Counted from the stretch's first letter, positions 49,984 to 62,476 are shown. The stretch is 64,000 bases of DNA from Carya illinoinensis (GCF_018687715.1 NC_056765.1:33726754-33790753); one strand, 5' to 3'. Program-made: numbers and translations. Notes: generated by a model not told the origin, from the sequence alone.

Positions 49984-51501
49984 ATTCAGCTTATTTTTTA
50001 AGACTTTTGCTGCTCTTACTGGGTTTGTATGCATATCTGAAGGGTCTCTTTAATACTAGCATACTTATATTATGAATTCCTAGGGCGTTTCACCCCCTTA
50101 TGTGCTCATCAACATTTTCCTTGTTTTGTGATTCTATTATGCAACCTATATATTTTGATTATGCAACTTGGTGAATGTATCCTTTGTTATGGATCTAGGT
50201 ATTGGTACTTGTGAGATATCCAAGACTTGTTTAGTGTATGGTTGATGAAAGACTGCAAAAAAGCAAAATGCTAAAGTGAAGTCAATTAATGGACCTTTGA
50301 TTTGCCCTCTTGTAGTAAAGACCCAGTAGCCTATCCGGTAATCTTAAACTATATTCCTAAATTGTTATCTTTCCCTCCTGTTATTCCCACCTTTTTCGTT
50401 AGGTTTTATCTTCATGATTTTTGTATGATATGGATGTATCTTCATCATTTTCCTTCTCTTCTTACTGGGATGCTCCATTTTTCATTCTAGTTTATTCTGG
50501 GCAGAGAATATGTTTCGATTGATGAAGGCATTCATGTCTGAAAGTTCCATCATATTTCTTTTAATTGGGCTAGTTTTGGAGGGTCAATGATGTCTATCAA
50601 GCTAAGCATTTAGTGCATATTTTGGTTGACAGAGGTGGTCATGGTAGTTATTCATGGTGGTGGTTGTGATGTAGAAGTTAATTGAAATGTCTTGTGCTAC
50701 CATAGCTGTTGGTCTTAGCCCATGAGGATGGTGATGGTGGCTGAGGTGATCATGGAATCTTAGGTGAGCTTTGTTTTTGGAAGGATTGGGTAAATTATGA
50801 AGTTAGAGTGGAAACAAATAAAAAGAGAGAAACAATAAGAAAAGAGGCAGATGTTGTTCTTGCTTGGTTGCATATTGTGCTGGTGGTTATTTCTCAAACT
50901 TATATGTTCCTTGTGCTTTAGACCAACTATGAATATTTCTTGTTTATTCCGACTTTCTACTTAAACTAAACTGTTATCATACTTTTCAATTCTATTGAAG
51001 CATTGCAATTCACTCCACGATTGCAATCATATTTCCATCAATTAGGGTTTAGCCTAGTGTTCAACTTGTTGATGAAAAAAATATGAGTTCTATTCTTTAA
51101 ATTGCTTGTAGCTTGTAATTTGGCTTAAGATGTTTTTATGTTTACCATGTTGTGGGCCATGTATCATGTTTGATGATGATAACTTCTCTAATCCCACATT
51201 GAACATCTAGTTTTCTATATTTAAAGCATTTTTTAATGTCCAATTGGACAACTATTATTTAGAAATAACTAAATATAATCTGGTTTAGGATTTGTTGATC
51301 AGAGCATTATATTTTCTTTTTGTAAATGACTTTTCCAACTACTGTTTATCGCCGGGAGTAGTTTTTGGTTTAACTAACCCTGTTACCCGGCGAGTTATCA
51401 TCGATGACAATTATTTTTTGGTTTTATAAAGCTATTTCCGGCAATGAAAAGTCGCATTGATCTTGCCTAATTTGTTTCCTTTGCAGATCTCACGTCTGAC
51501 C
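49984..51501 (+). promoter_or_regulatory. Upstream and 5' UTR region of the PPR gene
   Basis: No coding frame is supported. Immediately upstream of the PPR start, 51466-51486 reads CCTAATTTGTTTCCTTTGCAG, a branch-like CTAAT, pyrimidine run and CAG. This is a convincing 3' splice site 15 bp before the ATG, implying an intron in the 5' UTR. The upstream exon and transcription start cannot be placed; a donor should lie further left. Confidence 0.5.
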
Positions 51502-53790
51502 ATGAGTTTCTCCGTCGGTCTGGGTGTTCCTCAACCTGCATATCTAGCCGTATCGCCCACCCCTGTTTTTAACTTCAATAAACTAGGACGCACAATTCTA
51601 ACGACAACATCGAGTGGAACTTACGGAGGCAAAATTGCCAAGTCAGCTGCACAATATGAAACTCCCGTACCCGTACCCGTACCGTCACAGTTTCAACCAT
51701 TGGTTGATCTCCTTCGCGACTCTGCAGACAACGAGTCAGTAAAACAAGCGAAAGCGGTTCATGGTTTCGTCTTGAAATCCGATTTTTCGGATAGGGACTT
51801 GCAGGCATTGTTAAATCATGTTGCTCATGCGTATTCCAAATGCTCAGACTATTGTGCGGGTCGTCGAGTGTTTGATAAAATGCCTCAAAGAAACATATTT
51901 TCATGGACTATCATGATTGTTGGGTCGATCGACAACGGTTTCTTTATTCAAGGGTTCGAGTATTTTTACGAGATGATGACCCATGGAATCTTGCCCGATG
52001 CTTTTGCCTATTCTTCGATCATTCATATGTGCATAGGTTTAGATAGTGTTGAGTTGGGTAGAATGGTGCACGCCCAGATCGTTATCAGAGGCTTTGCATC
52101 TAATACTTTTGTTAGTACTTCTGTTCTCAACATGTACGCAAAACTGGAGATGATTGAAGATTCATCTAAGATGTTTGAGACCATGACTGAACATAACCAA
52201 GTCTCGTGGAATGCAATGATATCAGGGTTTGCCTCGAATGGTCTTCATTTAAAAGCATTTAATCATTTTCTTAGAATGATGAAAGGAGGCATCATACCAA
52301 ATATTTACACTCTTATTAGTGTTTCGAAAGCAATTGGAAACTTAGGTGATATTGAAAAGGGAAAAAAAGTTCACCAGTGTGTTTCTGAATTGGGTTTGGA
52401 ATCTAATGTTCTTGTGGGAACTTCTCTAATCGATATGTTCTCAAAATGTGGCTCTCTGAGCGATGCAAGATCTATTTTTGACGCAAATTTCACATATGGT
52501 GGAGTTAACACACCTTGGAATGCAATGATCACAGGCTATTCTCGGTGTGAGTTTAGCCAAGAAGCTTTGGAACTATTTGTAAAAATGTGTCAGAATGATT
52601 TAAAATCTGACGTTTACACTTATTGCAGTGTGTTCGATGCTATTGCTGCTTTAAAGTTTGTGCAATTCGGAAAGGAAGTTCATGGGATGGTTGTGAAGTC
52701 TGGATTAAATTTGAAGGTAACAAGTGTTTCCAATGCGATCGCTGATGCATATGCCAAATGTAGTTTGCTTAAAGATGCAAGGAAAGTATTTGATGGAATG
52801 GAGGAGAGAGATATGGTGTCTTGGACAACTCTGGTGACCGCTTACTCTCAGTGTTCTGAATGGGAGGAAGCACTAGCCATCTTCTCTCGGATGAGGGATG
52901 AAGGCTTTATACCAAACCAGTTTTCCTTTTCTAGCGTGCTTGTAGTTTGCGCCAACCTTTGTTTCCTTGAATATGGTCATCAAATCCATTCTCTTCTTTG
53001 CAAAGCTGGCTTAGACACCGACAAGTGCATAGAAAGTGCTTTAATTGACATGTATGCGAAATGTGGTAATATAATTGATGCATCTAAGGTCTTTGAGAGG
53101 GTATCTAACCCTGATACTATTACATGGACAGCTATAATCTCAGGCTATGCTCAACATGGTCTAGTGGAGGATGCCCTTCAACTCTTTAGGAGGATGGAGG
53201 CGTCAGGTATGAGGGCCAATGCTGTTACCTTATTGAGCGTTCTGTTTGCTTGCAGCCATGGAGGTATGGTGGAGGAGGGCCTAAATTATTTTCAGCAAAT
53301 GGAGGACAGTTATGGTCTCGTACCAGAGATGGAACATTACTCATGTATTGTTGATCTCTTGGGTCGAGTGGGCCGTTTGGATGATGCAATGGAGTTTATC
53401 GAAAGAATGCCAATTGAGCCCAGCATAATGGTCTGGCAAACCTTGTTGGGAGCATGTAGGGTCCACAGAAACCTTGAGTTAGGAGAAATTGCTGCTCAGA
53501 AAATCCTCCCAATTATGCCGAAATACTCAGCCACCTATGTTCTTTTATCCAACGCATACATTGAGACTGGGAATTATGAAGATGGACTTATTTTGAGAGA
53601 TATGATGAAAGAGCAGGGTGTGAAGAAGGAAGGGGGATATAGTTGGATTTCTGTTGAAGGTAGAGTCCATAAATTTTATGCAGGAGATCAACAACATCCA
53701 CAAAAATTGGACATATATGCAAAGTTAGAAGTGTTGAGGGTGGAGATCCAGTCCATGGGTTATGTACCAGACTTGAGTTCTGTATTGTGA
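51502..53790 (+). CDS. Pentatricopeptide repeat protein, PLS class with E domain
   Basis: PLS-class PPR proteins bind organellar RNA and usually specify sites for C-to-U editing; this is a family role, not shown for this protein. The CDS is one exon of 762 aa. The start chosen is ATG 51502 (MSFSVGLGV); the longer frame from 51457 begins with TTG and runs through a splice acceptor, so it is not used. Residues 1 to about 55 are Ser/Thr-rich and lack acidic residues, like an organelle targeting sequence. Repeats cover about 75-640, with the usual L-I-D-M-Y-A-K-C-G and V-S-W-x-x-(L/M)-I motifs. The E/E+ region follows, with VWQTLLGACRVHRNLELGE and EGGYSWISVEGRVHKFYAGD, and the protein ends at GYVPDLSSVL. 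The catalytic DYW domain is absent. No internal lesion is visible. Confidence 0.93.
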   Translation: MSFSVGLGVPQPAYLAVSPTPVFNFNKLGRTILTTTSSGTYGGKIAKSAAQYETPVPVPVPSQFQPLVDLLRDSADNESVKQAKAVHGFVLKSDFSDRDLQALLNHVAHAYSKCSDYCAGRRVFDKMPQRNIFSWTIMIVGSIDNGFFIQGFEYFYEMMTHGILPDAFAYSSIIHMCIGLDSVELGRMVHAQIVIRGFASNTFVSTSVLNMYAKLEMIEDSSKMFETMTEHNQVSWNAMISGFASNGLHLKAFNHFLRMMKGGIIPNIYTLISVSKAIGNLGDIEKGKKVHQCVSELGLESNVLVGTSLIDMFSKCGSLSDARSIFDANFTYGGVNTPWNAMITGYSRCEFSQEALELFVKMCQNDLKSDVYTYCSVFDAIAALKFVQFGKEVHGMVVKSGLNLKVTSVSNAIADAYAKCSLLKDARKVFDGMEERDMVSWTTLVTAYSQCSEWEEALAIFSRMRDEGFIPNQFSFSSVLVVCANLCFLEYGHQIHSLLCKAGLDTDKCIESALIDMYAKCGNIIDASKVFERVSNPDTITWTAIISGYAQHGLVEDALQLFRRMEASGMRANAVTLLSVLFACSHGGMVEEGLNYFQQMEDSYGLVPEMEHYSCIVDLLGRVGRLDDAMEFIERMPIEPSIMVWQTLLGACRVHRNLELGEIAAQKILPIMPKYSATYVLLSNAYIETGNYEDGLILRDMMKEQGVKKEGGYSWISVEGRVHKFYAGDQQHPQKLDIYAKLEVLRVEIQSMGYVPDLSSVL

Positions 53791-54621
53791 GACTTAAATT
53801 AGAGATAAAAGCTCAGTAAGTTGATGGAAGTTCACAAAAGAGAGAAAATTCATCCATTTGCCAACATTTCTTGTATGTAGAATCGTAGAAGTGGGTGCAA
53901 ATTCACAGCCAAATATTATGATCTCTTCGAGTATAACTTCCTTGTCTTAGATACCAAGGAAAGCTTACAAAGTTCCATGTTTTTCTTATGATTCTTGCAA
54001 TCTTGCCTTTCATGTTGAGGTTTGTAATTGAAAAAAAAAAAAAAAAAAAAATTGCAGAGAACTTGAGGAATATTTGTGGCAACAATGATATGGTTAATTC
54101 TGGTGCGGAACATTTTTTGTTGATTCAGTTATGGCTGCTCATAGCTTCCTAGAATGCCAGTTCTAATGTGACCGACTTTGTTGAGCGACTAAACTGATTC
54201 TTTGGTGGATATCATTGTAAACGCTTCTAATAGAACTAGTTTAGAACTTTACAGCATGGGTTTCTACATGCAGCTTGCGAAACATATGCTCACTATGAAG
54301 GATTAAAAAAGTAACTTGGTATAATTGTTTATTAATGAGGGGCAATCTTGGAATCATGATTGGCATGAAGTGGGTGGACGTTTAACATCCGGCAACTGGG
54401 CAATTGAATGAAAAAGCAAACTAAAGATAAGTGAACGTTATTACAAGCAAAACGGCAATGATAAAAAAGAGAATTAAAGCTCCTAGCCAAACCGCTTGGG
54501 AAATTTCCGTTAAAAGCACTAAACGTAAATTGAATGTTGAAGAATTTATCTATTTTTCGGTTATCCACTTTGATGCCAAAAAAGTTAATACCCACAAGAA
54601 TTGCTCTAAATTGAAAGACTA
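53791..54621. other. 3' flank of the PPR gene
   Basis: Includes the likely 3' UTR. Directly after the stop the frame has further stops (TAG, TAA), so no DYW domain is readable in phase. A poly(A)-like run lies at 54030-54050. No other gene is supported. Confidence 0.5.
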
Positions 54622-54844
54622 GGGTGTGTTTAGTTGTTGAATCAATTCAACTAATCTCAAACTAATTATTGATGAAATCTATTACTTTTTCCTATAAGTT
54701 AAATCCATTTCAATCTATTTCATACATTCAAAAACATATCTCAATCTATTTACATTCAAACACGTATCAATGAGACTTATAAAATATTACTAGTCACAGA
54801 TCAACTCAAATCATTTGAAATTACCTTAGTATCCAAACATAGCC
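54622..54844. mobile_element. MITE-like element of about 223 bp
   Basis: Left end gggtgtgtttagttgttgaa; right end, in reverse complement, ggctatgtttggatactaag. These are imperfect inverted ends of the GG-x-x-x-TGTTTGG type, and internal words (tcaactaatctcaaa / gatcaactcaaat) are also inverted. There is no coding capacity. Superfamily is uncertain. Confidence 0.5.
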
Positions 54845-54949
54845 ATAAAAACGTATGCCGGTTTGGACATTTAAAAATGTATCAATTATTAAAAAAAAAT
54901 ACCAACATTCCCCCACTATTTTTTAATAAAAAAATAATTAAAACAATAT

Positions 54950-56581
54950 ACTTACAGATAAAGAATGATTATTATACACCATGAAAGTATGCTCTGTATT
55001 GGACTCTCACTTAATGAAAAAATATTTTTTACTCCAGACTTAGTAGTAGTCTTAAACTTGAACTATAACTTCTAAAGGGAAATAAAAAAAAAATTACTAC
55101 TCACACATAACAGTCTAGGTGTTGATATGAGTTTTATTAGTCAACACGTTACGATCTTGTGCTAATCCCGATTTCATGAGTGTATTTGAGATCATGTCCA
55201 ATTCTCATGGGAAACGACCTCTCTTCCACACTCACATAGGTGAAATTTATCAAGGGTGTTCTTGTAATTCTAACAATCTACTCATAAGAGTTACAGATTT
55301 TCATTAAGATTTTTTTAAAAAACTCATCCTTTTAATAATTATAGGATGAATACACTTACACCACATGAATGAAAATCTACGAAATAAAACATATAGTGCA
55401 TTTCTTATGACCACTGATTGATTCATTCTTCCCATTGAACCTAGTTATCAGGATATTTTATCTCTTGATTGGGTATCCTCATATGTGGTTCATGATTGTT
55501 TAGACATTTATGTCATTCCTCATGATGTATTTCATACATCTTCTCTTGTCAAGACCTTGGTCAGTGGATCTACTAGATTATTATATGATTTAACATAATT
55601 CATGTTAATGACGCTACTACTCAAATAGGATCTCATCTCACAGTACTATGTTTTCTTCTTATTAGTCTCCATTGTAATAGCAGTTTTGTAATCTACCAAT
55701 AGTAGCACTACTATCACAATGAATTAATAGGGTGGAACTGAATTTTTCCATAAGAGAATCTCATGTAATAAATCTATTTACTAGTTTGCTTTCTCACTTG
55801 TTGAAGCCAAATCTATAATCTCAGCTTCCATTGTTGAGTTAGCAATAATAGTTTGTTTTTTAGACTTAAAACATAAAACACTACCACCCAAAGTAAAAGT
55901 ACAACTAGTAGTTGAAAGAGAATCATCTGACAAGGTAATCCAATCAGCATCACTAACGCTTTCAAGTATAGAAGGATATTTTCTATAAAATAAGCCATAA
56001 TATTTTATACTTGATAAATATCATATTATCCGATCTATTGCGTACCAAGGACCTCTTTTTGGCTTGGTAGTGAATCTACTAAATACTCTTACTGCATAAG
56101 TAATGTTAGGTTTAGTACAATAAATCGCATAACGTAGTACAAAGCCTTTAAGTTGATCCATATAAATTTCTTCATAAAGGTCTCCATTTAAAAAATAATA
56201 ATAAAATTAAAAAAAAAAACTATTTTAACATCTATTTCATGAATTTTTAAATTATAGATTGTTACAACATCAATCAATAATATAATGGATGTTATTCTTG
56301 TAACTGGAGAAAATCAAGGTCGGCTTTTTGTTTAAAACCTTTTGTGACAAGCCTAACCTTGAATTTCTCAATTGTTCCATCCGGCCTAAGTTTCTTTCTA
56401 AAGACCCACTTACGCCCTATAGTTTTGCAATCCAGTGGTAATTCAACTAATTTCTAAGTTTTATTAGAAATTGGTAAATCCATCTCATCATTCAGTCTCT
56501 TTCCAAAACATTAATTTGGGTGATACTAGAGTTTTTTTAAAGTATTTGGGTTTTTCTCAATATTATAAATATTATAGTAGG
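54950..56581 (-). mobile_element. Ty1/copia remnant, RT to RNase H, cut by copy B
   Basis: The minus strand gives the RT start (LVELPLDCKTIGRKWVFRKK near 56430, VRLVTKGFKQK near 56340). After a large internal gap it gives the end of RT and RNase H (SDADWITLSDDSLSTTSCTF near 55930, AEIIDLASTS near 55820, CDSSATI near 55700). Positions 54950-55440 may be the 3' untranslated part and LTR debris. The RT sequence is interrupted at 56581 where copy B begins, so the gypsy element probably inserted into this older copia. Confidence 0.75.
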
Positions 56582-58976
56582 TGTGACGCCCCCAAATCCC
56601 CACGCCCGAACACGGGGAAATCGAGACGTCCGGATGGTGACAACCCGGACCACCATCCAAACGACGGGTGCCAAGTGTGTGCAAGAGCGACAGAGTGCAC
56701 AAGACAAACGCAGCGAGAAGTAAGTCAATAATTAAATACCAGAATTTTTTCTTAATGTAATACAAGCCGTTTAAAACATACATAAATAAAATATTATGGC
56801 AACACAAATACATGTTCAAAAACAGATAAAAACACAGCATCAGCAACCCGGCGGAGCCGCATCCTCGGGCTCAGCCTCCTCCTCCTCTTTCTCGAACTCT
56901 GCACCAAAAGCTACGGAACCAAAAATGGTTCCGCAGGTAAGTATAACCCAAACACTACCAAATAAAAACACATATAGCTCAAACAACATGCATGCAAGAA
57001 CAACCTAAACACATGCCCCGCAAAACCACATTTTTCCACGCACGCCAAAAACCCATATGGCCCACAAAACATCCAAGAAGTCAAACCTCGCCATTATCCC
57101 CGATAATGGCCCAAACCACCATTTTCCCAGAAAATGGATCATAACCGAAAACCATACCACACCCACACTGTATGCACCATGATCTCCCCTAGGGATCATC
57201 CGCACACCCTGGCTCAGTGCCACACCGTAGAGAACGGCTACGCGTGTGACACCTAAACAAGTGATGCCCAGACTCACGTCACACGCGCGAACCATCTGGG
57301 CCATCCTCTAGCCCTCACCAGCGAAAGGCCACGGAGTCGGTGAGTAGGGCGATGCCCGGTTCCGCGCCAGGCGCGTTCGTAGCCAAGCCTCCCCTAGCCC
57401 CGCTCCAGTCATCGCTCTCGACAACACAGGGGACGTCACTCAGTATTAACCACTCCCGAGTGACCAGAGGAGTTCCGATTACGCATACACCATGATCTCC
57501 CCTAGGGATCATCCGTATACATGGCTCTGTACCACACCGCAGGTAACGACTGCGCATGTGGCACCTAAACGAGTGATGCCCAGACTCACGACACGAGCGC
57601 GAACCATCTGGGCCATCCTCTAGTCCCCGCCACTAGAAGGACCACGGAGTCGACACGACATCGTCACCCTATCGTGCGATCCGGTCGTCGCCCTGCGACA
57701 ACCCAGGGGATGTCACTCAGTATTATCCGCTCCCGAGTGACCAGAGGAGCTCCACCGTGATAATAACCCATCCCGGCTTGGGCTCGTGAGACACACGCAA
57801 CCAAAGACCAAAAACGCAGATAAACATGAATTACTCAAATAAAGCAAAAATCACATGCACGCAAATAAAATGCAACGCACGCCACACGGTCCAATCGAAT
57901 CAACCAATCACAACCAACCAAACAAACACTCCATCCTCAATCCATCCGACCCCCGAAACTCCTCGGACTCAGTCCGGAATCAACAACCAACAACAGATAA
58001 AATAAATAAATAAATAAATAAAACAATTGAATGAGCAATATATATTAAAATCTGAAAATAGGGTTTGGAAAATACTTACAGCGCTAAACGGCAATTTTAG
58101 AAAACACGAGGCGTTGCGAACGGCGGAAAAACAGCAACGTCACAGTGAAAATTCACTGTGGCCGTGGGTCCGAAAAACCCACTTTTAAACGGGGACAAAC
58201 TAGGACACGAGATTGGTAGGGAATGGTCTAGAGGTGGTTGTGAAGCTATTGGAAGCGACGGACGGCCGTGGGTGGCGGCGGAATGGCCGGATTACCCAAA
58301 ACGGAAACTAAGCTCGTAGGAGCTGTTCCGGTGGTCGTTGGAGGCCGGAAATAGGTGGGTTAGGACGGCAAGGAGTCGGTGATGAAGTGGTGAAGAAATG
58401 GTGGCCGGAGGTGGAGCGACGGCGGTGGATCGGAGCAAAATCCGTGCGCCTTTGCTGAGCTTTTTCCGGCCAAATGGCCGGCCGGTTGGGGGTGGGTTTT
58501 GGAGGGATGGTACACCGGAAGGAGAGGAAGAGAATGGGACCGGTGGGAGGCCGAACGGTGGCCGGACGGCGGCGGTAGGAGCTGGGGAAGGTGACGCCGG
58601 CGTGAGGGAGAGGGAGAAGAGAGAGAGAGCACGGGGGGGTCCGAATCGGGGAGAGAGGAGAGAGAAAAGAAAGAGAAAAAAAAGAAAAAGAAGGAAAAAA
58701 AAGAAAAGAAGGGAAAAAGAAAAAAGGAAAAAGAGAAAAAGAAAAAGATGTGAAAAGAAATGAGGTCCAGTCCTCACTCCGGGAAAAAAGAAACAAACCG
58801 CCAAAAAGATTAAAATCGCAAAACAACTAAAAGAAATAAAACACAACCTCAAATAAAATAAATTAAATTAAAAACCAACTTTAAAAACGCAAATAAATTA
58901 AAATAAATAGCTAATATATTAATTAAAATAAAAACAAATATATCAGCGAAAATACACTTAAAAGCGGGTCATCACA
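56582..58976 (-). repeat. 3' LTR of copy B (2395 bp)
   Basis: Plus-strand ends TGTGACGCCC and GGGTCATCACA, matching the copy A LTR ends in reverse complement. It is about 300 bp longer than copy A LTRs because of a tandem duplication at 57178-57800. A G/A-rich block at 58640-58760 matches the C/T-rich block in copy A. Confidence 0.93.
57178..57800 (-). repeat. 313-bp tandem duplication inside the copy B LTR
   Basis: The marker catgatctcccctagggatc occurs at 57178 and 57491. Downstream words follow in the same order in both units: gtgatgcccagactcacg, gaaccatctgggccatcctc, and actcccgagtgaccagagga / gctcccgagtgaccagagga. The units differ at many positions, so the duplication is not brand new. 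Copy A shows one unit. Confidence 0.8.
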
Positions 58977-59014
58977 TCCTCCCCTCCTTAAAAACAATTT
59001 CGTCCTCGAAATTG
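58977..59014 (-). promoter_or_regulatory. Purine tract and hairpin before the copy B 3' LTR
   Basis: CAATTTCGTCCTCGAAATTG (58995-59014) forms an inverted repeat around TCCT. Between it and the LTR, the plus-strand pyrimidine run tcctcccctcctt (58977-58989) is the minus-strand purine tract. The same arrangement is at 40888-40924 in copy A. Confidence 0.8.
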
Positions 59015-59093
59015 CAAGATCACCACCAACTTGAACCAAGCCACACAAACGCACATGAACCAACTGAGACCAAGATTAAATTACATACCTTCA

Positions 59094-62000
59094 TCATTCA
59101 AACAAATATGGATATAGCTCCCTCATGTCCGCCACTCGCTCCCAGGAGAAGTCTTGTGCTAACGGATCTCCCCAAGCCACTTTAACCAACGGTATCGTCT
59201 TGGACCTCAACTGCCGCTCCTTCCAATCCATAATCCGCGACGGAACAACTTCATAAGTGAGATCCGGCTGCAACTGAATACTTGCTGGGTCGACGAAGCG
59301 TGGCTCTTGCTGTCCAAAGCTCTTCTTCAGGGATGATACGTGGAAGACGTCATGAACATCCCCAAAATAATCTGGCAAAGCAACTCTGTAGGCGACGGAC
59401 CCTACTCTCTCCAGAACCTGAAAAGGGCCGACATACCTCGGATCTAGCTTCCTCTTCTTACCAAAACGCTTAACACCTCTCATGGGAGAGACTTTAAGGT
59501 ACACCCAATCACCAACTTCAAATGACAATTCTCTCCTCCTGGTATCAGCGTAGCTTTTCTGGCGACTCTGAGCTGCCGCCATTTTATCTCTGATGATCCG
59601 GATTTGGCTTTGCATCTCTTGAATTATTTCGGGTCCAATAATTCTACTCTCCCCAACTTCATCCCAACACAAGGGCGACCTGCACTTTCTCCCATAAAGA
59701 GCTTCATAGGGAGCCATCTGAATGGTCGCATGGAAGCTGTTATTGTAGGCAAACTCAATGAGCGGCAAATGGTTTTCCCAACTCCCTTGGAATTCCATGA
59801 CACACGCTCGCAGCATGTCTTCCAGAGTCTGAATGGTGCGTTCTGACTGGCCGTCTGTCTGCGGGTGATAAGCAGTACTGAACTTCAATTTAGTACCCAA
59901 AGCTGCCTGCAAACTCTTCCAGAACTGCGATGTGAACCTCGGGTCCCGATCCGACACTATACTCTTTGGTATGCCGTGTAGCCGCACTATCTCCTTAACA
60001 TACAAACGGGTCAACTTACCCAAAGAGTCGGTATTATTAACAGGCAGAAAATGAGCACTCTTCGTTAACCGATCCACAATCACCCAAACAGAATTCTTCC
60101 CACTAGGCGTTCTCGGCAAACCCACAACAAAGTCCATCGTGATGTCATCCCATTTCCACTCAGGAATTGGGAGGGGTTGGAGCATACCTGCAGGTCTCTG
60201 ATGTTCGGCCTTTACCTGTCGGCATGTGTGGCATTTCTCCACATGTAAGGCAATGTCCCTCTTCATTCCATCCCACCAGTAATTTTTCTTCAAGTCCCGA
60301 TACATTTTTGTACTGCCGGGATGAACAGAATAAGGGGCCGCATGAGCTTCCGCCATGATCCGCTCTTTGAAATCTGAGTCCTTTGGAACCACTCTGCGAT
60401 CTCGGAACCGTAATATCCCATCACTATCCATGCTATAGTGCAACGGCCCTCGAGACTTTCGAACTCTTTTCCTGATGTTCAGCAGCTTCGGATCCTTTCT
60501 TTGGAGAGCTTTCAATTCTTCAAAATCGGTTACCCGAATATCAAGAACTGATGATAAAATCTCTACCTGCTGCGAACTCTCTATAAGGAGCTTTCTCATT
60601 CCACAAAGCAACGAATCCACTTCCGACGGCTCAGCTTCATCTTCCAAATGTGACTTCCGGCTCAAAGCATCAGCAACTATATTAGCCTTCCCCGGGTGGT
60701 ACTTGATCTCACACTGATAGTCACTGATTAGCTCCAGCCACCGCCTTTGCCTCATATTCAGGTTTTTCTGGGAAAACAAATGTTTCAAACTCTTGTGGTC
60801 AGTAAATACCTCACAAGCTTCCCCATACAGGAAATGCCGCCAGATCTTGAGTGCAAAAACAATCGCAGCCAATTCTAGATCGTGCGTCGGGTAATTCCTT
60901 TCATGGTCTTTTAGCTGACGAGATGCATAGGCTACAACCCGTCCCTCCTGCATAAGGACACAACCCAACCCAAACTTGGACGCATCACTGAAGACTACGA
61001 AAGGCTTATGCGGTTCTGGGAGTGCTAACACTGGTGCCGTCGTCAACCGGTTCTTTAATTCCTGGAAGCTTCTCTCACATTTATCTGACCATACAAATTC
61101 TGTATTTTTCCGAGTCAAGGCTGTGAGAGGTCCGGATAGGCGAGCAAAACCTTCAACAAATCTTCGATAGTAACCCGCGAGCCCCAAGAAACTCCTGATC
61201 TCCCGTACTGTAGTCGGGCGTGGCCATGACAAAATGGCTTCTATTTTACTAGGATCAACTGCCACCCCGCCCCGGGAAATTACATGCCCGAGAAATTTAA
61301 CTTCTTCCAACCAGAACTCACACTTGCTAAGCTTGGCATATAGCCGGTGTTCTCTCAATCTTTCAAGTACCAGACTAAGATGATACACATGCTCTTCAAC
61401 ATCTCGAGAATAAATCAGTATATCATCAATAAATACCACCACAAAAGAATCCAGATAAGGTTGGAACACCCGATTCATTAAATCCATGAAAGCAGCAGGG
61501 GCATTAGCTAACCCAAACGGCATCACCTTAAATTCATAGTGTCCATACCTCGACCTGAAGGCAGTTTTTGGCACATCCTGCTCTCTGATTCTCAACTGGT
61601 AGTATCCCGACCTCAGATCAATTTTAGAGAACACGGCTGCTCCCTGAAGCTGGTCAAATAAATCATCTATCCGCGGGAGAGGATATTTATTTTTGATGGT
61701 CACCTTGTTCAACTCCCGATAGTCAATGCACATACGAAGAGTTCCATCTTTCTTTTTAACAAATAAAACTGGAGCACCCCACGGCGACGTACTAGGCTGA
61801 ATAAACCCCTTCTCTACTAATTCTTGCAACTGAGTCTTCAACTCTTTCAATTCAGCCGGTGCCATGCGGTAAGGAGCCTTATGCACAGGAGCTGCTCCAG
61901 GTTCCAAGTCTATAACAAACTCCATCTCTCGCACGGGGGGTAGTCCGGGCAAGTCATCCACAAACACATCGGGAAACTCTTCCACAATTGGAATGTCTGC

Positions 62001-62476
62001 CAAGGACTTCTTCTCAGACGGCGTGGACACCATCTGAATCAAGAATGCATCCGCTCCCCATGCAATCTCTCTTCTTGCCTGTATCGCCGATATAATCATC
62101 GGTTTTTCTTTTAATCTACTCCCCGCAAATTCCAGACAATCTCCATCCGGAAGCTGAAAGCTAACTGTCCGACTTCTGCAATTAATAGTCGCAGAATATC
62201 GGTATAGCCAATCCATCCCGAGGATGATATCAAAACCCAACAGCTTGAACACCACCAGATCAGCATCCAAAAACCTTCCCTCAAAATTTAACGGGCATCC
62301 CAAAGCAACCTTGGAACACCACACCCTCTCACCATCGGGTAGCGCCACTACCATGGCCTTCGGCAACGGTTCCGTAATCAAGTTACACACCCGAGCAAAC
62401 GTGGAAGACACAAACGATTGTGAAGCACCGGAATCAAACAAAGTACAAGCATAAAACTCATACAAACGGACCCTTC
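59094..62476 (-). CDS. pol: pol polyprotein of copy B: PR-RT-RH-IN-chromodomain
   Basis: One open frame; residue numbers count from the frame's first sense codon at 62549. Aspartic protease: DSG at 39-41. RT: about 225-400, with MPFGLANAP at 343 and catalytic FIDDILIYS (Asp 375-376). RNase H: 515-630, with Asp 522 (SDAS) and TDHKS at 583. Integrase: zinc region H743 to C776, catalytic Asp 806, Asp 867 and Glu 903, an exact D,D35E spacing. Chromodomain-like tail: about 1095-1151, ending YPYLFE. The frame has no ATG near its start; the first codon at 62549 is TTG and falls inside the putative intron. Expression therefore most likely depends on joining to gag by splicing, or less likely on stop readthrough. 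The spliced Gag-Pol is predicted at 1547 aa. Confidence 0.93.

Noticed and set aside
51575..51904. Minus-strand frame within the PPR gene
   Set aside because: Antisense shadow of the PPR coding sequence.
57005..57304. Open frame in the copy B LTR
   Set aside because: Lies in the tandemly duplicated LTR block and is not preserved in the second unit or in copy A.
58292..58852. Long Ser/Pro/Phe-rich frames on the minus strand and a 121-aa frame on the plus strand
   Set aside because: They lie inside the copy B LTR and correspond to frames at 33882-34471 and 41043-41671 in copy A LTRs; they are products of low-complexity LTR sequence with no family features.
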